64,000 nucleotides of DNA from positions 4,604,624-4,668,623 of the forward strand of contig NZ_KV917369.1 of NCBI RefSeq assembly GCF_002019595.1. The letters run 5' to 3'. The translations under genes and the position numbers were made by a program. The notes below the pieces were generated by a model. That model was not told where the DNA came from, searched no databases, and was given only the letters and a program-made list of their open reading frames with translations. Positions 43,819 to 52,807 of this stretch are shown one piece after another (the stretch's first letter is position 1; every line of letters starts with the position of its first letter). This DNA is from Priestia abyssalis (GTDB lineage: Bacteria; Bacillota; Bacilli; Bacillales; Bacillaceae_H).

Positions 43819-44628
43819 TTAGCCGAAACGACCTGTAATATAATCTTCTGTTCTCTTATCAGATGGGTTAGAGAAGATTTTGTCTGTTTCAGCAAACTCT
43901 ACTACTTCACCACTCAAAAAGAAAGCTGTTTTATCAGAAATACGAGCAGCCTGCTGCATATTATGTGTCACAATGATAATACTGAAGTTTTGTTTTAATT
44001 CTTGGACTAACTCTTCCACTTTTAATGTAGAAATTGGGTCAAGCGCCGATGTCGGTTCATCCATTAGAATGACGTCCGGCTCAATAGCTAGACAGCGTGC
44101 AATGCACAGGCGTTGTTGCTGACCGCCTGATAACCCGTATGCATTTTGATTTAGACGATCTTTTACTTCATCCCAGATTGCTGCGCCGCGTAAGCTTTTT
44201 TCAACAATTTCATCTAAAATTTTCTTATTGCGAATTCCATGAATTCTTGGTCCGTACGCAATATTGTCATAAATGGATTTGGGGAATGGGTTCGGCTTTT
44301 GGAATACCATCCCCACTTGTGTACGCAACTCTTCTACCTGATAAGAATTATCAAAAATGTTTCGGCCGCGATAGTTGATTTCACCTGACGTACGCACGAT
44401 TGGGCTCAATTCAACCATACGGTTCAATGTTTTAATATACGTTGACTTACCGCATCCGGAAGGCCCGATAATGGCCGTTACTTCGTTTTCAAGAATATTT
44501 AGGTCAATATTCTTTAATGCGTGTGTTTCTCCATACCATAAGTTTAATCCTTTTGTTTCGTATACGAGCTCTTTATGCTTACTAACCTCTTGGTTATTTT
44601 TCTCTCTTACAACTTTTTCAGCTTGCAT
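43819..44628 (-). CDS. pstB: phosphate ABC transporter ATP-binding protein PstB
   Basis: The 269-residue ABC ATPase has Walker A GPSGCGKST, Q-loop MVFQKPNPFPKS, signature LSGGQQQRLCIARCLA, Walker B VILMDEPTSALDP and H-loop VTHNM. It couples ATP hydrolysis to phosphate import. ATG 44628 follows AAGGAGGAA; the longer ORF is out of place. Only one pstB is present, against two in B. subtilis. Confidence 0.96.
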   Translation of the reverse strand: MQAEKVVREKNNQEVSKHKELVYETKGLNLWYGETHALKNIDLNILENEVTAIIGPSGCGKSTYIKTLNRMVELSPIVRTSGEINYRGRNIFDNSYQVEELRTQVGMVFQKPNPFPKSIYDNIAYGPRIHGIRNKKILDEIVEKSLRGAAIWDEVKDRLNQNAYGLSGGQQQRLCIARCLAIEPDVILMDEPTSALDPISTLKVEELVQELKQNFSIIIVTHNMQQAARISDKTAFFLSGEVVEFAETDKIFSNPSDKRTEDYITGRFG

Positions 44629-44680
44629 AAAATTGGTTCCTCCTTCATCCAATATCCATTAGGATTGTGCCATTATTAGC

Positions 44681-45556
44681 TTAGTAACGTTTTTGAAACT
44701 TATTGCGAATGAAAACGGCGATCGAATTCATTAAAATTAAGAAAACTAACAGAACCATAATACCGGCAGCCGCCACATGTTGGAATTCCTCTTGAGGTCG
44801 ACTCGTCCAGTTATAAATTTGCATTGGCAATACCGTAAATTGATCAAGCAAGCTTGTAGGCAAATAAGCGATAAACGTTGGAATTCCGACAACAACAAGC
44901 GGAGCTGTTTCTCCTACTGCACGAGATAGCGCCAAAATGCTTCCTGTTAAAATTCCCGGAATGGCAGCTGGCAATACCACATTTTTAATCGTTTGCCATT
45001 TTGTTGCTCCCATTCCATAAGAGGCTTCGCGTAATTCTTTCGGAACGGCACGAATCGCTTCCTGGGCCGATACGACAATGACCGGCAGAATAAGCAAGCT
45101 CATCGTTAAACCTGCCGCTAATACGCTTCTCCCTAAAGCTAATTGACGGACAAATATCGTTAAACCTAACAGACCGAATACGATAGATGGAACTCCTGCT
45201 AAATTAGCGATGTTGAGCTTAATAAAATCATTGAAACGATTTTTCTTTGCATATTCCTCCAAATAGAGTGCTGCTCCAACTCCTAAAAAGAGAGAAACAG
45301 GAGCTACAACAGCCATCAACCAAAGCGAGCCGATAAGAGCCGCTTTAACGCCCGCCTCTTCCGGTCTGCGTGAAGCAAAGTTTTGCAGGAAATCTGCATC
45401 CAGCCAGCCTAACCCTTGAGTCAATATCCGATATAAAAGTATAGCTAATACTGCTAATCCAAAAAGAGTAGCACAAAAGAAGATGAACTTAAAAATCGTA
45501 TTCGATACAAGACGACTTCCCATTTTCTTTTGTACGAGTTCACGATCGATATACAT
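44681..45556 (-). CDS. pstA: phosphate ABC transporter permease PstA
   Basis: The 291-residue membrane protein has six hydrophobic segments. The coupling loop for PstB is around EASYGMGATKWQTIKNVVLPAA (EAA motif), preceded by NLAGVPSIVFGLLG. GGGAGGAG precedes the ATG, one nt after the pstC stop. It forms the channel with PstC. Confidence 0.95.
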   Translation of the reverse strand: MYIDRELVQKKMGSRLVSNTIFKFIFFCATLFGLAVLAILLYRILTQGLGWLDADFLQNFASRRPEEAGVKAALIGSLWLMAVVAPVSLFLGVGAALYLEEYAKKNRFNDFIKLNIANLAGVPSIVFGLLGLTIFVRQLALGRSVLAAGLTMSLLILPVIVVSAQEAIRAVPKELREASYGMGATKWQTIKNVVLPAAIPGILTGSILALSRAVGETAPLVVVGIPTFIAYLPTSLLDQFTVLPMQIYNWTSRPQEEFQHVAAAGIMVLLVFLILMNSIAVFIRNKFQKRY

Positions 45557-45557
45557 A

Positions 45558-46511
45558 TTAATACTCCTCCCTAAAGCGGCGAGAGATATATTGCGCCAAT
45601 AAATTCATCAATAAAGTAAAGACAAACAAGGTCATCCCTACAGCATAAATACTGTAATAAATCGTTGTTCCGTACCCTGCATCACCTGTCGTAACCTGTA
45701 CGATATATGCAGTCATCGTTTGAATCGACTGCGTTACATCAAAGGACATCACAGGAGATGAACCGCCCGCCACTGTTACAATCATCGTTTCACCGATAGC
45801 ACGTGAAATACCTAAAACAAATGAAGCGATAATTCCTGATAAAGCAGCAGGAAGCACAACTTTTATGGCAACCTCAAATTTTGTCGAACCTAGCGCTAAA
45901 GCTCCTTCTCTCATTGAATTAGGAACAGAGCTCATTGCATCTTCCGATAAAGAAGCAATCATCGGAATAATCATGATCCCTACTACAATCCCCGGACTTA
46001 ATGCATTAAAAATGGATAAGTCAGGAATGATTTTTTGAAGAAGCGGCGTCACGAATGTTAAGGCGAAAAAGCCATATACAATTGTCGGAACACCCGCCAG
46101 TACTTCTAAAATCGGCTTAACAATTCTTCTTGTACGATCCGAAGCATATTCACTCAAGAAAATGGCTGTGGCCAAACCAATTGGTACTGCTACAATCATT
46201 GCAATTCCAGCGATTAATAATGTTCCTGTAATAAGCGGCAGTACACCATAATTTCCTTTCGCTTCAATAAATGGGAGCCATTTAGTACCTGTAACAAAGT
46301 CTAAAAACGGTACACGCGAGAAAAATGTCACTGTTTCAAAAATTAATGTAAATAAAATACCCACTGTTGTTAAAACAGAAATAACAGCCGTCAGGAGCAG
46401 GATGGCCGGCACTGCTTTTTCAATCATCATTGTTGAACCATTCTTTTTCTTTTTCTCTATAATCATTTGACGAACAGAACTTTGTTTCATCTCGTTTTTC
46501 ATGACAGCCAA
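45558..46511 (-). CDS. pstC: phosphate ABC transporter permease PstC
   Basis: The 317-residue permease has six membrane segments, the VLAGVPTIVYGFFALTFV motif and the EAA loop EGALALGSTKFEVAIKVVLP. The start is taken as TTG 46511, 9 nt after GAAAGGGG. GTG 46517 is too close to that site and ATG 46502 is too far. A stem-loop separates it from pstS. Confidence 0.93.
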   Translation of the reverse strand: MAVMKNEMKQSSVRQMIIEKKKKNGSTMMIEKAVPAILLLTAVISVLTTVGILFTLIFETVTFFSRVPFLDFVTGTKWLPFIEAKGNYGVLPLITGTLLIAGIAMIVAVPIGLATAIFLSEYASDRTRRIVKPILEVLAGVPTIVYGFFALTFVTPLLQKIIPDLSIFNALSPGIVVGIMIIPMIASLSEDAMSSVPNSMREGALALGSTKFEVAIKVVLPAALSGIIASFVLGISRAIGETMIVTVAGGSSPVMSFDVTQSIQTMTAYIVQVTTGDAGYGTTIYYSIYAVGMTLFVFTLLMNLLAQYISRRFREEY

Positions 46512-46538
46512 TGTCACAAACCCCTTTCCATTGCATGG

Positions 46539-46574
46539 AAAGATGAGAAGCTGAGCCAGTAGCTTCTCATCTTT
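46539..46574 (-). promoter_or_regulatory. intercistronic hairpin between pstS and pstC
   Basis: AAAGATGAGAAGCT pairs perfectly with its complement around 8 nt and is not followed by a clear T-run. Such a hairpin probably protects pstS mRNA and lowers expression of the genes after it. Confidence 0.75.
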
Positions 46575-46586
46575 TTAATTTAGAAA

Positions 46587-47570
46587 TTACTTAATGCCTT
46601 CAAGTGCTTTTAATTGCTCATCATATTTTTCTTGTGGAAGACTTACATAACCAACTTCTTCAGCTAAAGGACCGCCTTCCTCAAGAACGAATTTCATGAA
46701 ATCACGCACTTGCTCTTTTTCTTTAAGAGCAGCTGTATTTACATAAGTGAATAACGGACGAGATAATGGTGCATATTCACCAGATTCAATTGTCTCATTA
46801 TTCGGCTCAACAGGACCGTTGCCGCCATCAACTGGAACTACTTTTAATTTATCTTTATTTTCAGCATAATATGCATAACCGAAGTAACCGATAGCGTTTT
46901 TATCGCCAGATACACCTTGTACTAATACGTTGTCATCTTCAGAAAGCTGTGCAGACTCTGCAATTGGTTGTTCATCTAAAATTACTTCATCGAAATAATC
47001 GTAAGTACCTGAGTCATGACCTGGAGAGAAGAATTTGATTTCTTCTTCTGGCCATCCTTCACGGATATCAGACCATTTTTTAGTTTTGCCGTCTTCAACC
47101 CACATTTTCTTTAATTCATCAACTGTTAAATGGTCTACCCAGTCGTTTTCTTTATTTACTACTATTGATAAACCGTCATATGCTAATTGGAACTCTTGGA
47201 ATTCAACACCGCCATCTGCTGCCGCTTGCTTCTCTTCATCTTTAATTGGTCGAGACGCATTTGAGAAGTCAGTTTCGCCTTTTGTAAACTTCTCAAAACC
47301 ACCGCCAGTACCTGATTGACCTACAGATACTTTCACACCAGGTTGTGTACCCATATATTCTTCAGAAGCTGCTTCCATAATTGGGAATACAGTTGAAGAA
47401 CCATCCATTGCGATATCGCCTTCAAGCTGTTTGTTTTCTTCACCAGCATTTTGTTGTTCATTAGTTCCTTCGTTAGCTCCGTTTGTGCCTTCTGATTGTC
47501 CACATGCAGTTGCGAAAGCTAATAATGAACCGACCATGATTGATAGTGCTAAAAACTTAAAGCTTTTCAT
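46587..47570 (-). CDS. pstS: phosphate-binding lipoprotein PstS
   Basis: The 327-residue protein has a lipoprotein signal peptide with Cys23 in ATAC, a Gly/Asn/Glu-rich linker, and the substrate-binding domain. Phosphate-binding segments are DGSSTVFPIMEA, GQSGTGGGFEKF, SRPIKDEE and SPGHDSGTYDYF. It captures phosphate outside the membrane for PstCAB. AGGAGGAA precedes the ATG. It is the first gene of pstS-pstC-pstA-pstB-phoU. Confidence 0.96.
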   Translation of the reverse strand: MKSFKFLALSIMVGSLLAFATACGQSEGTNGANEGTNEQQNAGEENKQLEGDIAMDGSSTVFPIMEAASEEYMGTQPGVKVSVGQSGTGGGFEKFTKGETDFSNASRPIKDEEKQAAADGGVEFQEFQLAYDGLSIVVNKENDWVDHLTVDELKKMWVEDGKTKKWSDIREGWPEEEIKFFSPGHDSGTYDYFDEVILDEQPIAESAQLSEDDNVLVQGVSGDKNAIGYFGYAYYAENKDKLKVVPVDGGNGPVEPNNETIESGEYAPLSRPLFTYVNTAALKEKEQVRDFMKFVLEEGGPLAEEVGYVSLPQEKYDEQLKALEGIK

Positions 47571-47632
47571 TCCTTAATTCCTCCTACGACATATCGTTGT
47601 TTTGTCCTACGTGTAATAGAATAACTCTAAAC

Positions 47633-47671
47633 TATTAACGAAGTTTTAATGATATGTAAAGGTTTTGTAAA
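47633..47671 (-). promoter_or_regulatory. PHO box (PhoP binding repeats) upstream of pstS
   Basis: On the minus strand the hexamers TTTACA, TTTACA, TTAAAA and TTAATA follow each other with exact 5-nt spacers, the pattern of PhoP~P sites (TTHACA N5). A TATTCT (47618-47623) could be the -10. A weaker pair (TTCACA, TTCAAT) lies about 30 nt upstream. The rest of the gap up to 47871 shows nothing else. Confidence 0.85.
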
Positions 47672-47871
47672 TAAGAAAAAAGAATGTATAATTTTTCTCT
47701 TATTGAACATTTTGTGAACAAATAAACTACCCTTTTTACATATCTTCCTTCTTTAGTATGCACCATCTTTATTTTTCAATAAGGCAGATGATGGCTTTAT
47801 TCAATCTTCTTTTGGTTAAAAGCTTACGGGATATGTCTTTGGAGTAAATCTGTTTAAAAAAGAGCCAAAAT

Positions 47872-47911
47872 AAAAAACCGCCTTTCCCGCAAAATAGGGG
47901 AAAGACGGTTT
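47872..47911 (-). terminator. terminator of pbpA
   Basis: AAACCGTCTTTCCC pairs with GGGAAAGGCGGTTT (one G-U) around a 9-nt loop, followed by TTTATT on the minus strand. Confidence 0.85.
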
Positions 47912-47920
47912 AAAATCTTT

Positions 47921-50071
47921 TTATTGATTTTCGTTTTCTTCATTACTTTGTGTTTCTTCATCATGGTTGTTCTCTTCGTTGTCTGCTTGCTCTTGTGCCA
48001 TCTCTTGCTTTTTAAGCTCAAAATAGGCATCCAGTGCTTTTCTTCCAACAGACTTACTCATAGGATGGCCATCGCTGTCATCCCATGGGGTCACGACAGC
48101 GAACGCTACCTCAGGGTTATCATAAGGTGCATAGCCTACAAACGTAGCGTTGATCGTTGGAATAAGCTTCTCTCCTTTTTTGCGTTTTGGTCCATCATAA
48201 AAGGCTTCAGCTGTACCCGATTTACCCGCAGGCTTATAAGGCGCACTGCCGAAATAGAAGTAACCCGTTCCTCCTGGAGACTGCGTTACTTGACGGAAAC
48301 CTTCCTGAACAACTTTTATATATTCATCCTTCATTGTAATTCGATTTAAAATGGTCGGCTCAAAAGAATAGAGAACATTTGGTTCATCTTCTTCACTAAC
48401 AGCAGGGTCGCGTATTTCTTTTACAATTTGAGGTTTCATGCGATAACCGCCGTTAGCAATTGTTGATACATATTGGACAAGCTGCAAAGGTGTATACGTA
48501 TCATACTGGCCAATGGATAAGTCTAAAAGCAAGCCCGGTGTATACTCCGTTCCCTTAAAGCCTGCCATTTCATTTGGAAGATCAATGCCGGTTTTAACTC
48601 CCAGGCCGAATTGGCTGTAATAAGAACGCATCGTTTCAAAATGCTCCGGTTGGATGCCGCCGAGCGTCATATTACGATAGTACTGGAGCCCTGCCAGGCT
48701 CATAACTGTTTTGAACATATAGACGTTAGATGATTGTTTTAAAGCTGTTTGGATACCAATGCTGCCCATAGGCTTCCATGATTTTTTCTCTTTTAGCGTT
48801 CCGGCAAATTTTAACGGAGAATCATGAAAGATCGTTCCAGTATTAATAGCACCCGAATCAAGGCCGGCTAAAATGGTCGCCCCTTTTACGACAGACCCCA
48901 TCGTGTAAGATGTGGTCATATTACCTAACGCAAAGTCTTTAATTTCTACTTTTCCTTCATCATTCACCGTATATTGTTTACCGGCCATCGTTAAAATTTC
49001 TCCCGTACGCGGGTCCATCATTACGATAAAACCTCGGTCTAACAATGCAGAACCAGCTTTTCGTTTTGTCGCTAATAATTCATCTGTAAGGATTTTTTCC
49101 ACTTCAGTTTGCAAAGCCATATCAATGGTTAGGACAAGGTCTCTTCCTTGCTGTCCTTCAGATACAACTTCCGTTTCTAATAAATTGCCGGATTTATCTG
49201 TTACATTCTTCACTTTTGCTTTTTCGCCGCTTAAAATATCTTCATATTGAGCTTCGATATAACTCTTTCCGACCCGGTCATTGCGGCTGTAATCTCTTGC
49301 CAAGAAATAGTCAAGCTGCTCGCGCGGCAAACCTTCATTAGAGGAAGAGATGTTTCCAAGCATGGACTTTAGAGTATCTTCATAAACATAATTCCGATCC
49401 CAATATGTTGTTGTATCCACTCCCGGTAAATCTTTAAGATTTTCGCTGACGATAGCATATTCCTTTGCAGTTACTATTTCATTTTCACTTTTAATATTTT
49501 GGGGAGTGAGGGCATATCCGCCATCCATTTCTCGTTTAATGGCGAGCACTTCTTTTTCTGCCTCGGAAATCTCACTTAAATCCCCTTCTGTAATACGATT
49601 AAGCTGAAGATTATAAAGGTCTTTATCTGTAAGTTCTTCATTTTTTAATTTTTCCAACTCGTCCTTACGGATCTTTTTCTTCGCTTCTTCTGGATGTGTC
49701 AGCATCCAGTAGTCCTTCATATCTCGTTCTGTCACTTTTTCCGTGTCTTTGTCGATAAGTTTTGCAAGCTGACGGGCTACTTCCAGCCTCTCTTCTTGTG
49801 TGGTCCCTTGAAAACGCGTATACGTAATCGCATTTAAAGGAGTATTATCGACGACAACCCGATTGTAACGGTCATAGATTTTCCCGCGTGGTACAGGAGC
49901 ATTGACTGTCACATTTTCAGTTTCGGCCACTTGCCTTTGATAATTTTCTCCATAAACAATTTGCACAAGACCTAATCGTAAAATTAACGTTGAAAATAAA
50001 ATAAAGACAATAAAAAATACAAGGTTCAACCTAAGAGGTACATGTGTTTTTTTCTTTCTCTTCTTTTTCAT
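47921..50071 (-). CDS. pbpA: penicillin-binding protein 2A (class B transpeptidase)
   Basis: PbpA cross-links lateral-wall peptidoglycan and supports rod shape in B. subtilis. The 716 residues have one N-terminal membrane segment (14-36), a PBP dimer domain, and a transpeptidase domain. Its active-site motifs are MGSVVKGA (SxxK), KQSSNVYM (SxN) and GKSGTAE (KSG). The C-terminal tail is very acidic (NNHDEETQSNEENENQ). AAAGGTG precedes the ATG. Located just upstream of the pst operon, as in B. subtilis. Confidence 0.95.
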   Translation of the reverse strand: MKKKRKKKTHVPLRLNLVFFIVFILFSTLILRLGLVQIVYGENYQRQVAETENVTVNAPVPRGKIYDRYNRVVVDNTPLNAITYTRFQGTTQEERLEVARQLAKLIDKDTEKVTERDMKDYWMLTHPEEAKKKIRKDELEKLKNEELTDKDLYNLQLNRITEGDLSEISEAEKEVLAIKREMDGGYALTPQNIKSENEIVTAKEYAIVSENLKDLPGVDTTTYWDRNYVYEDTLKSMLGNISSSNEGLPREQLDYFLARDYSRNDRVGKSYIEAQYEDILSGEKAKVKNVTDKSGNLLETEVVSEGQQGRDLVLTIDMALQTEVEKILTDELLATKRKAGSALLDRGFIVMMDPRTGEILTMAGKQYTVNDEGKVEIKDFALGNMTTSYTMGSVVKGATILAGLDSGAINTGTIFHDSPLKFAGTLKEKKSWKPMGSIGIQTALKQSSNVYMFKTVMSLAGLQYYRNMTLGGIQPEHFETMRSYYSQFGLGVKTGIDLPNEMAGFKGTEYTPGLLLDLSIGQYDTYTPLQLVQYVSTIANGGYRMKPQIVKEIRDPAVSEEDEPNVLYSFEPTILNRITMKDEYIKVVQEGFRQVTQSPGGTGYFYFGSAPYKPAGKSGTAEAFYDGPKRKKGEKLIPTINATFVGYAPYDNPEVAFAVVTPWDDSDGHPMSKSVGRKALDAYFELKKQEMAQEQADNEENNHDEETQSNEENENQ

Positions 50072-50121
50072 CGAGACACACCTTTGTATATGTGTAATTT
50101 AATAATAAGCAAATATGGAAT

Positions 50122-50159
50122 AAGAAATAGACACCCAGCAATAAGGTGTCTATTTCTTA
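50122..50159. terminator. hairpin downstream of yqgE
   Basis: AAGAAATAGACACC pairs with GGTGTCTATTTCTT around 9 nt, about 100 nt after yqgE. It lacks a T-run, so its role as terminator is uncertain. Confidence 0.5.
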
Positions 50160-50255
50160 TTCATTCTTATTTTAAAAGAAATCGCACAAAATTTCTATAG
50201 TAAAAAATGTTTATCCCACATTATAGGCATTGAATTTCATTCATCAAAGGGCGTT

Positions 50256-51545
50256 CTATGCAGGTGATTCACCGTCTCCTTCATTTAGCATGGGCTGCGT
50301 GACGGGTTCGCTGGCAGATTCTGTACGGCTTTTCGTTTCGATTTTAACATGTTTTACAAACCAGTAAATGAAAGTATGTCCAGAACCAATAAGGGCCAGC
50401 AAAACAGGAACACTTTGTTTTTCGTCAAAAAAACTAACTGCTCCAATAAATAGAAGAACAGATAAGATTCTCCCCGCATTGAGGAACAACTCTCTGACCA
50501 CAATATACTCGACCCTTGTTTCTTTTATATCCTTCACTTGCCCAATCACATCATACGTAATAGACATATACGGTACAAGAAGGAGCGGGTAAGCAACAGC
50601 AATGGTCATAGCATACATAATTAGTTTTACATATGACAAATCAAATATGATAAGTGTCACAGAAAAATAAAGCAGCAAGCCCCCAATTAAAATCGACTTT
50701 AATCTTTGATGTTTTTTTATAAAGCGAGATACGGCATAGTAGCAAATAAATGCCACGGCAGAATTAACCAGCCCGAACGTTCCTAAGGCGAGTTCGCTGT
50801 CGGTTGTGATGAATACAAGAACCGATATAACGAAAATAAACGTTCCTTCACGTAATCCCTGAAAAAAGTGGGCATTTAAAACAAGATTCCAATTTTTATT
50901 CCTTTTCCTTTCCGCCAATACTTGTTTAAATAAGTACTGCCCTTCTGCTGCTCTTCTTTTTAAAAACAAGCTTAACAGAACTGCACTTGAAAACAATGCA
51001 AGCGAAATGGTAAAAACGATTTTATAGCCGACAAACCGATAAAAAGTGGAAATGATAAATCCTGCTGCGATGGGGCCGATCATTCCTGCCAGAGAGTTTA
51101 GGATTCCTAAAAACCCGTTAAAGAAATCACGCGTTTCAGGTTCTGTAATTTCAAAAGTTAGGACATTGAATCCAAGCCAATAAAAACCATATCCTACTCC
51201 TAACAGTCCCCCCAACAGCAATAAAAATTGAGAAGCATCCGTACCAATATAAAGGACTGTTATGTAAAAGGCAGCTAAAAAGGAAACCCCAAGCCTTAGC
51301 ACAATGACCCTGTCAATTTTTTTGGCCAGTTTCCCTGCCAAAATAAATGTTAAAGGCTGCAATATGACAATGGCTAAATTATACAAGGCAATATCTATAA
51401 ATTCCCCTGATTGTTTCCATAGATAGATATTGACGAAAGTATTGGACATCGCTATTGCCAGGGCATACAATCCTCCAATTAACAAAAGCAAAATCAACTC
51501 TTTGTTTACTTCTACATCACCAACTATTTTTTTCATAAAAGCCAT
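50256..51545 (-). CDS. yqgE: MFS-type transporter YqgE
   Basis: The 429-residue protein has 12 hydrophobic segments of the major facilitator type. It includes YGFYWLGFNVLTFEITEPETRDFFNG and IAAGFIISTFYRFVGYK, and a hydrophilic C-terminal tail with KTKSRTESASEPVT-like residues. It matches YqgE by order and look; substrate unknown. AAAGGGAG precedes the ATG. Confidence 0.85.
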   Translation of the reverse strand: MAFMKKIVGDVEVNKELILLLLIGGLYALAIAMSNTFVNIYLWKQSGEFIDIALYNLAIVILQPLTFILAGKLAKKIDRVIVLRLGVSFLAAFYITVLYIGTDASQFLLLLGGLLGVGYGFYWLGFNVLTFEITEPETRDFFNGFLGILNSLAGMIGPIAAGFIISTFYRFVGYKIVFTISLALFSSAVLLSLFLKRRAAEGQYLFKQVLAERKRNKNWNLVLNAHFFQGLREGTFIFVISVLVFITTDSELALGTFGLVNSAVAFICYYAVSRFIKKHQRLKSILIGGLLLYFSVTLIIFDLSYVKLIMYAMTIAVAYPLLLVPYMSITYDVIGQVKDIKETRVEYIVVRELFLNAGRILSVLLFIGAVSFFDEKQSVPVLLALIGSGHTFIYWFVKHVKIETKSRTESASEPVTQPMLNEGDGESPA

Positions 51546-51606
51546 ACAAAAACTCCCTTTCTTATGAAATAGTGTGTCAAATTTAAAGGGAGTTATTCTA
51601 AATTTT

Positions 51607-51653
51607 GAGAATGACCCAAAAGGGTAAAAGAACGACTCCTTTAGGCCATTCTC
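51607..51653. repeat. decayed palindrome, TGACTCAAAAG family
   Basis: GAGAATGACCCAAAAGGGT faces ACTCCTTTAGGCCATTCTC with several mismatches. The arms resemble the copies at 41833 and 43062. Confidence 0.6.
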
Positions 51654-51928
51654 ACGAAAAATCAGTTTTGGTGATACGGCAGAGACTTATGGGGCAGTTC
51701 TAACATAAGGAGGCGCTTAGCAAAAAAAGAAACGCTCGCATCTGATCATCCACGCTGTTCTCCCCTTACTCCCTAAGATTCCTCTTTAAGGTATTGGTAA
51801 ACTAAGACACGATGCTCCATACTTCTGAACTCCAGACAAAAAGGCAGGAGCGAATTGACTGAAATGGCTGAATCTTTTAACGAGACGCGACAAAGAAACC
51901 CGAAATTTTCATTCTAATATTAAAAAAC

Positions 51929-51962
51929 AAAAAGCCAGAGAAAATTTCCCCGGCTTTTAAAA
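51929..51962 (-). terminator. terminator of sodA
   Basis: AAAGCCGGGGAAA pairs with TTTTCTCTGGCTTT, with two G-U pairs, followed by TTGTTTTTT on the minus strand. Confidence 0.75.
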
Positions 51963-51969
51963 TTTAAAA

Positions 51970-52578
51970 TTATTTTGCAGCGGCGTATAATTTTGATACT
52001 TCGTCCCAGTTTACCACATTCCAGAATGCAGAAACATAGTCAGGACGACGGTTTTGATAGTTTAAGTAGTAAGCGTGCTCCCAAACATCCAAGCCTAGGA
52101 TTGGCGTTTTGCCTTCCATTACAGGGCTGTCTTGATTTGGAGTGCTTGTTACTTCTAATTCGCCATTATTCACAACTAACCAAGCCCAACCTGAACCGAA
52201 TCGAGTTGCTGCTGCTTTAGCGAATTCTTCTTTAAATTTATCGTAGCTTCCGAATTTGCTGCTGATTGCATCAGCTAATTCTCCTGTTGGCTCACCGCCG
52301 CCATTTGGAGAAAGAAGCGTCCAGAATAAAGAATGGTTTGCGTGGCCGCCTCCATTATTGCGAACTGCTGTGCGAATGTCTTCAGGAAGAGCGTCTAAGT
52401 TGGCAATTAGTTCTTCAACACTTTTACCAGCTAAATCAGCTTTTCCTTCTACTGCTGCATTTAAGTTTGTTACATATGTGTTGTGATGTTTCGTGTGGTG
52501 GATGTTCATTGTTTCTTTGTCAATGTGCGGCTCAAGAGCGTCGTAAGCGTAAGGTAATTGCGGTAATTCGTATGCCAT
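51970..52578 (-). CDS. sodA: superoxide dismutase (Mn type)
   Basis: SodA converts superoxide to oxygen and hydrogen peroxide. The 202 residues have the metal ligands in NIHHTKHH (His27), HANHSLFW (His82), and DVWEHAYY (Asp and His), as in Mn/Fe SODs. The GGGGEPTG-like stretch before DAIS fits Mn preference. GGGAGG precedes the ATG. The gene is alone, with its own promoter and terminator. Confidence 0.97.
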   Translation of the reverse strand: MAYELPQLPYAYDALEPHIDKETMNIHHTKHHNTYVTNLNAAVEGKADLAGKSVEELIANLDALPEDIRTAVRNNGGGHANHSLFWTLLSPNGGGEPTGELADAISSKFGSYDKFKEEFAKAAATRFGSGWAWLVVNNGELEVTSTPNQDSPVMEGKTPILGLDVWEHAYYLNYQNRRPDYVSAFWNVVNWDEVSKLYAAAK

Positions 52579-52634
52579 AAAAAATTCCTCCCTTTCAATA
52601 TGTAAAAGCGGACGATAAATTGTCCTTTATCGTT

Positions 52635-52663
52635 AGATTAGCAAATTTACCCTTTTGTTTCAA
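52635..52663 (-). promoter_or_regulatory. sigma-A promoter of sodA
   Basis: TTGAAA and TAATCT are 17 nt apart on the minus strand, about 60 nt before the start. An ACGATAAA/TTTATCGT hairpin follows in the leader. Confidence 0.6.
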
Positions 52664-52745
52664 TCATTATGCTCAATAACATAGTGAAATTTACAACATT
52701 GTTTATCTTTACCCTTTATTAGTCTTTTTACTCTTCTAACTTAAT

Positions 52746-52793
52746 AAAAAAGAACGAAAGACTATTTCTAATAAGCAGAGCCTTCCGTTCTTA
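52746..52793 (-). terminator. terminator of the ykaA-pit operon
   Basis: AAGAACGGAAGGCT pairs with AGTCTTTCGTTCTT (two mismatched or wobble pairs), followed by TTTTATT on the minus strand. Confidence 0.75.
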
Positions 52794-52807
52794 ATAAATC
52801 ATATCGA

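Larger units (their letters stand above)
51546..51969. other. 424-nt intergenic stretch between sodA and yqgE
   Basis: The left end holds a decayed palindrome (51607-51653) and the right end holds the sodA terminator (51929-51962). About 270 nt between them contain no ORF above 60 codons with a ribosome site, and no RNA family I recognise. It may be remnant DNA. Confidence 0.5.
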
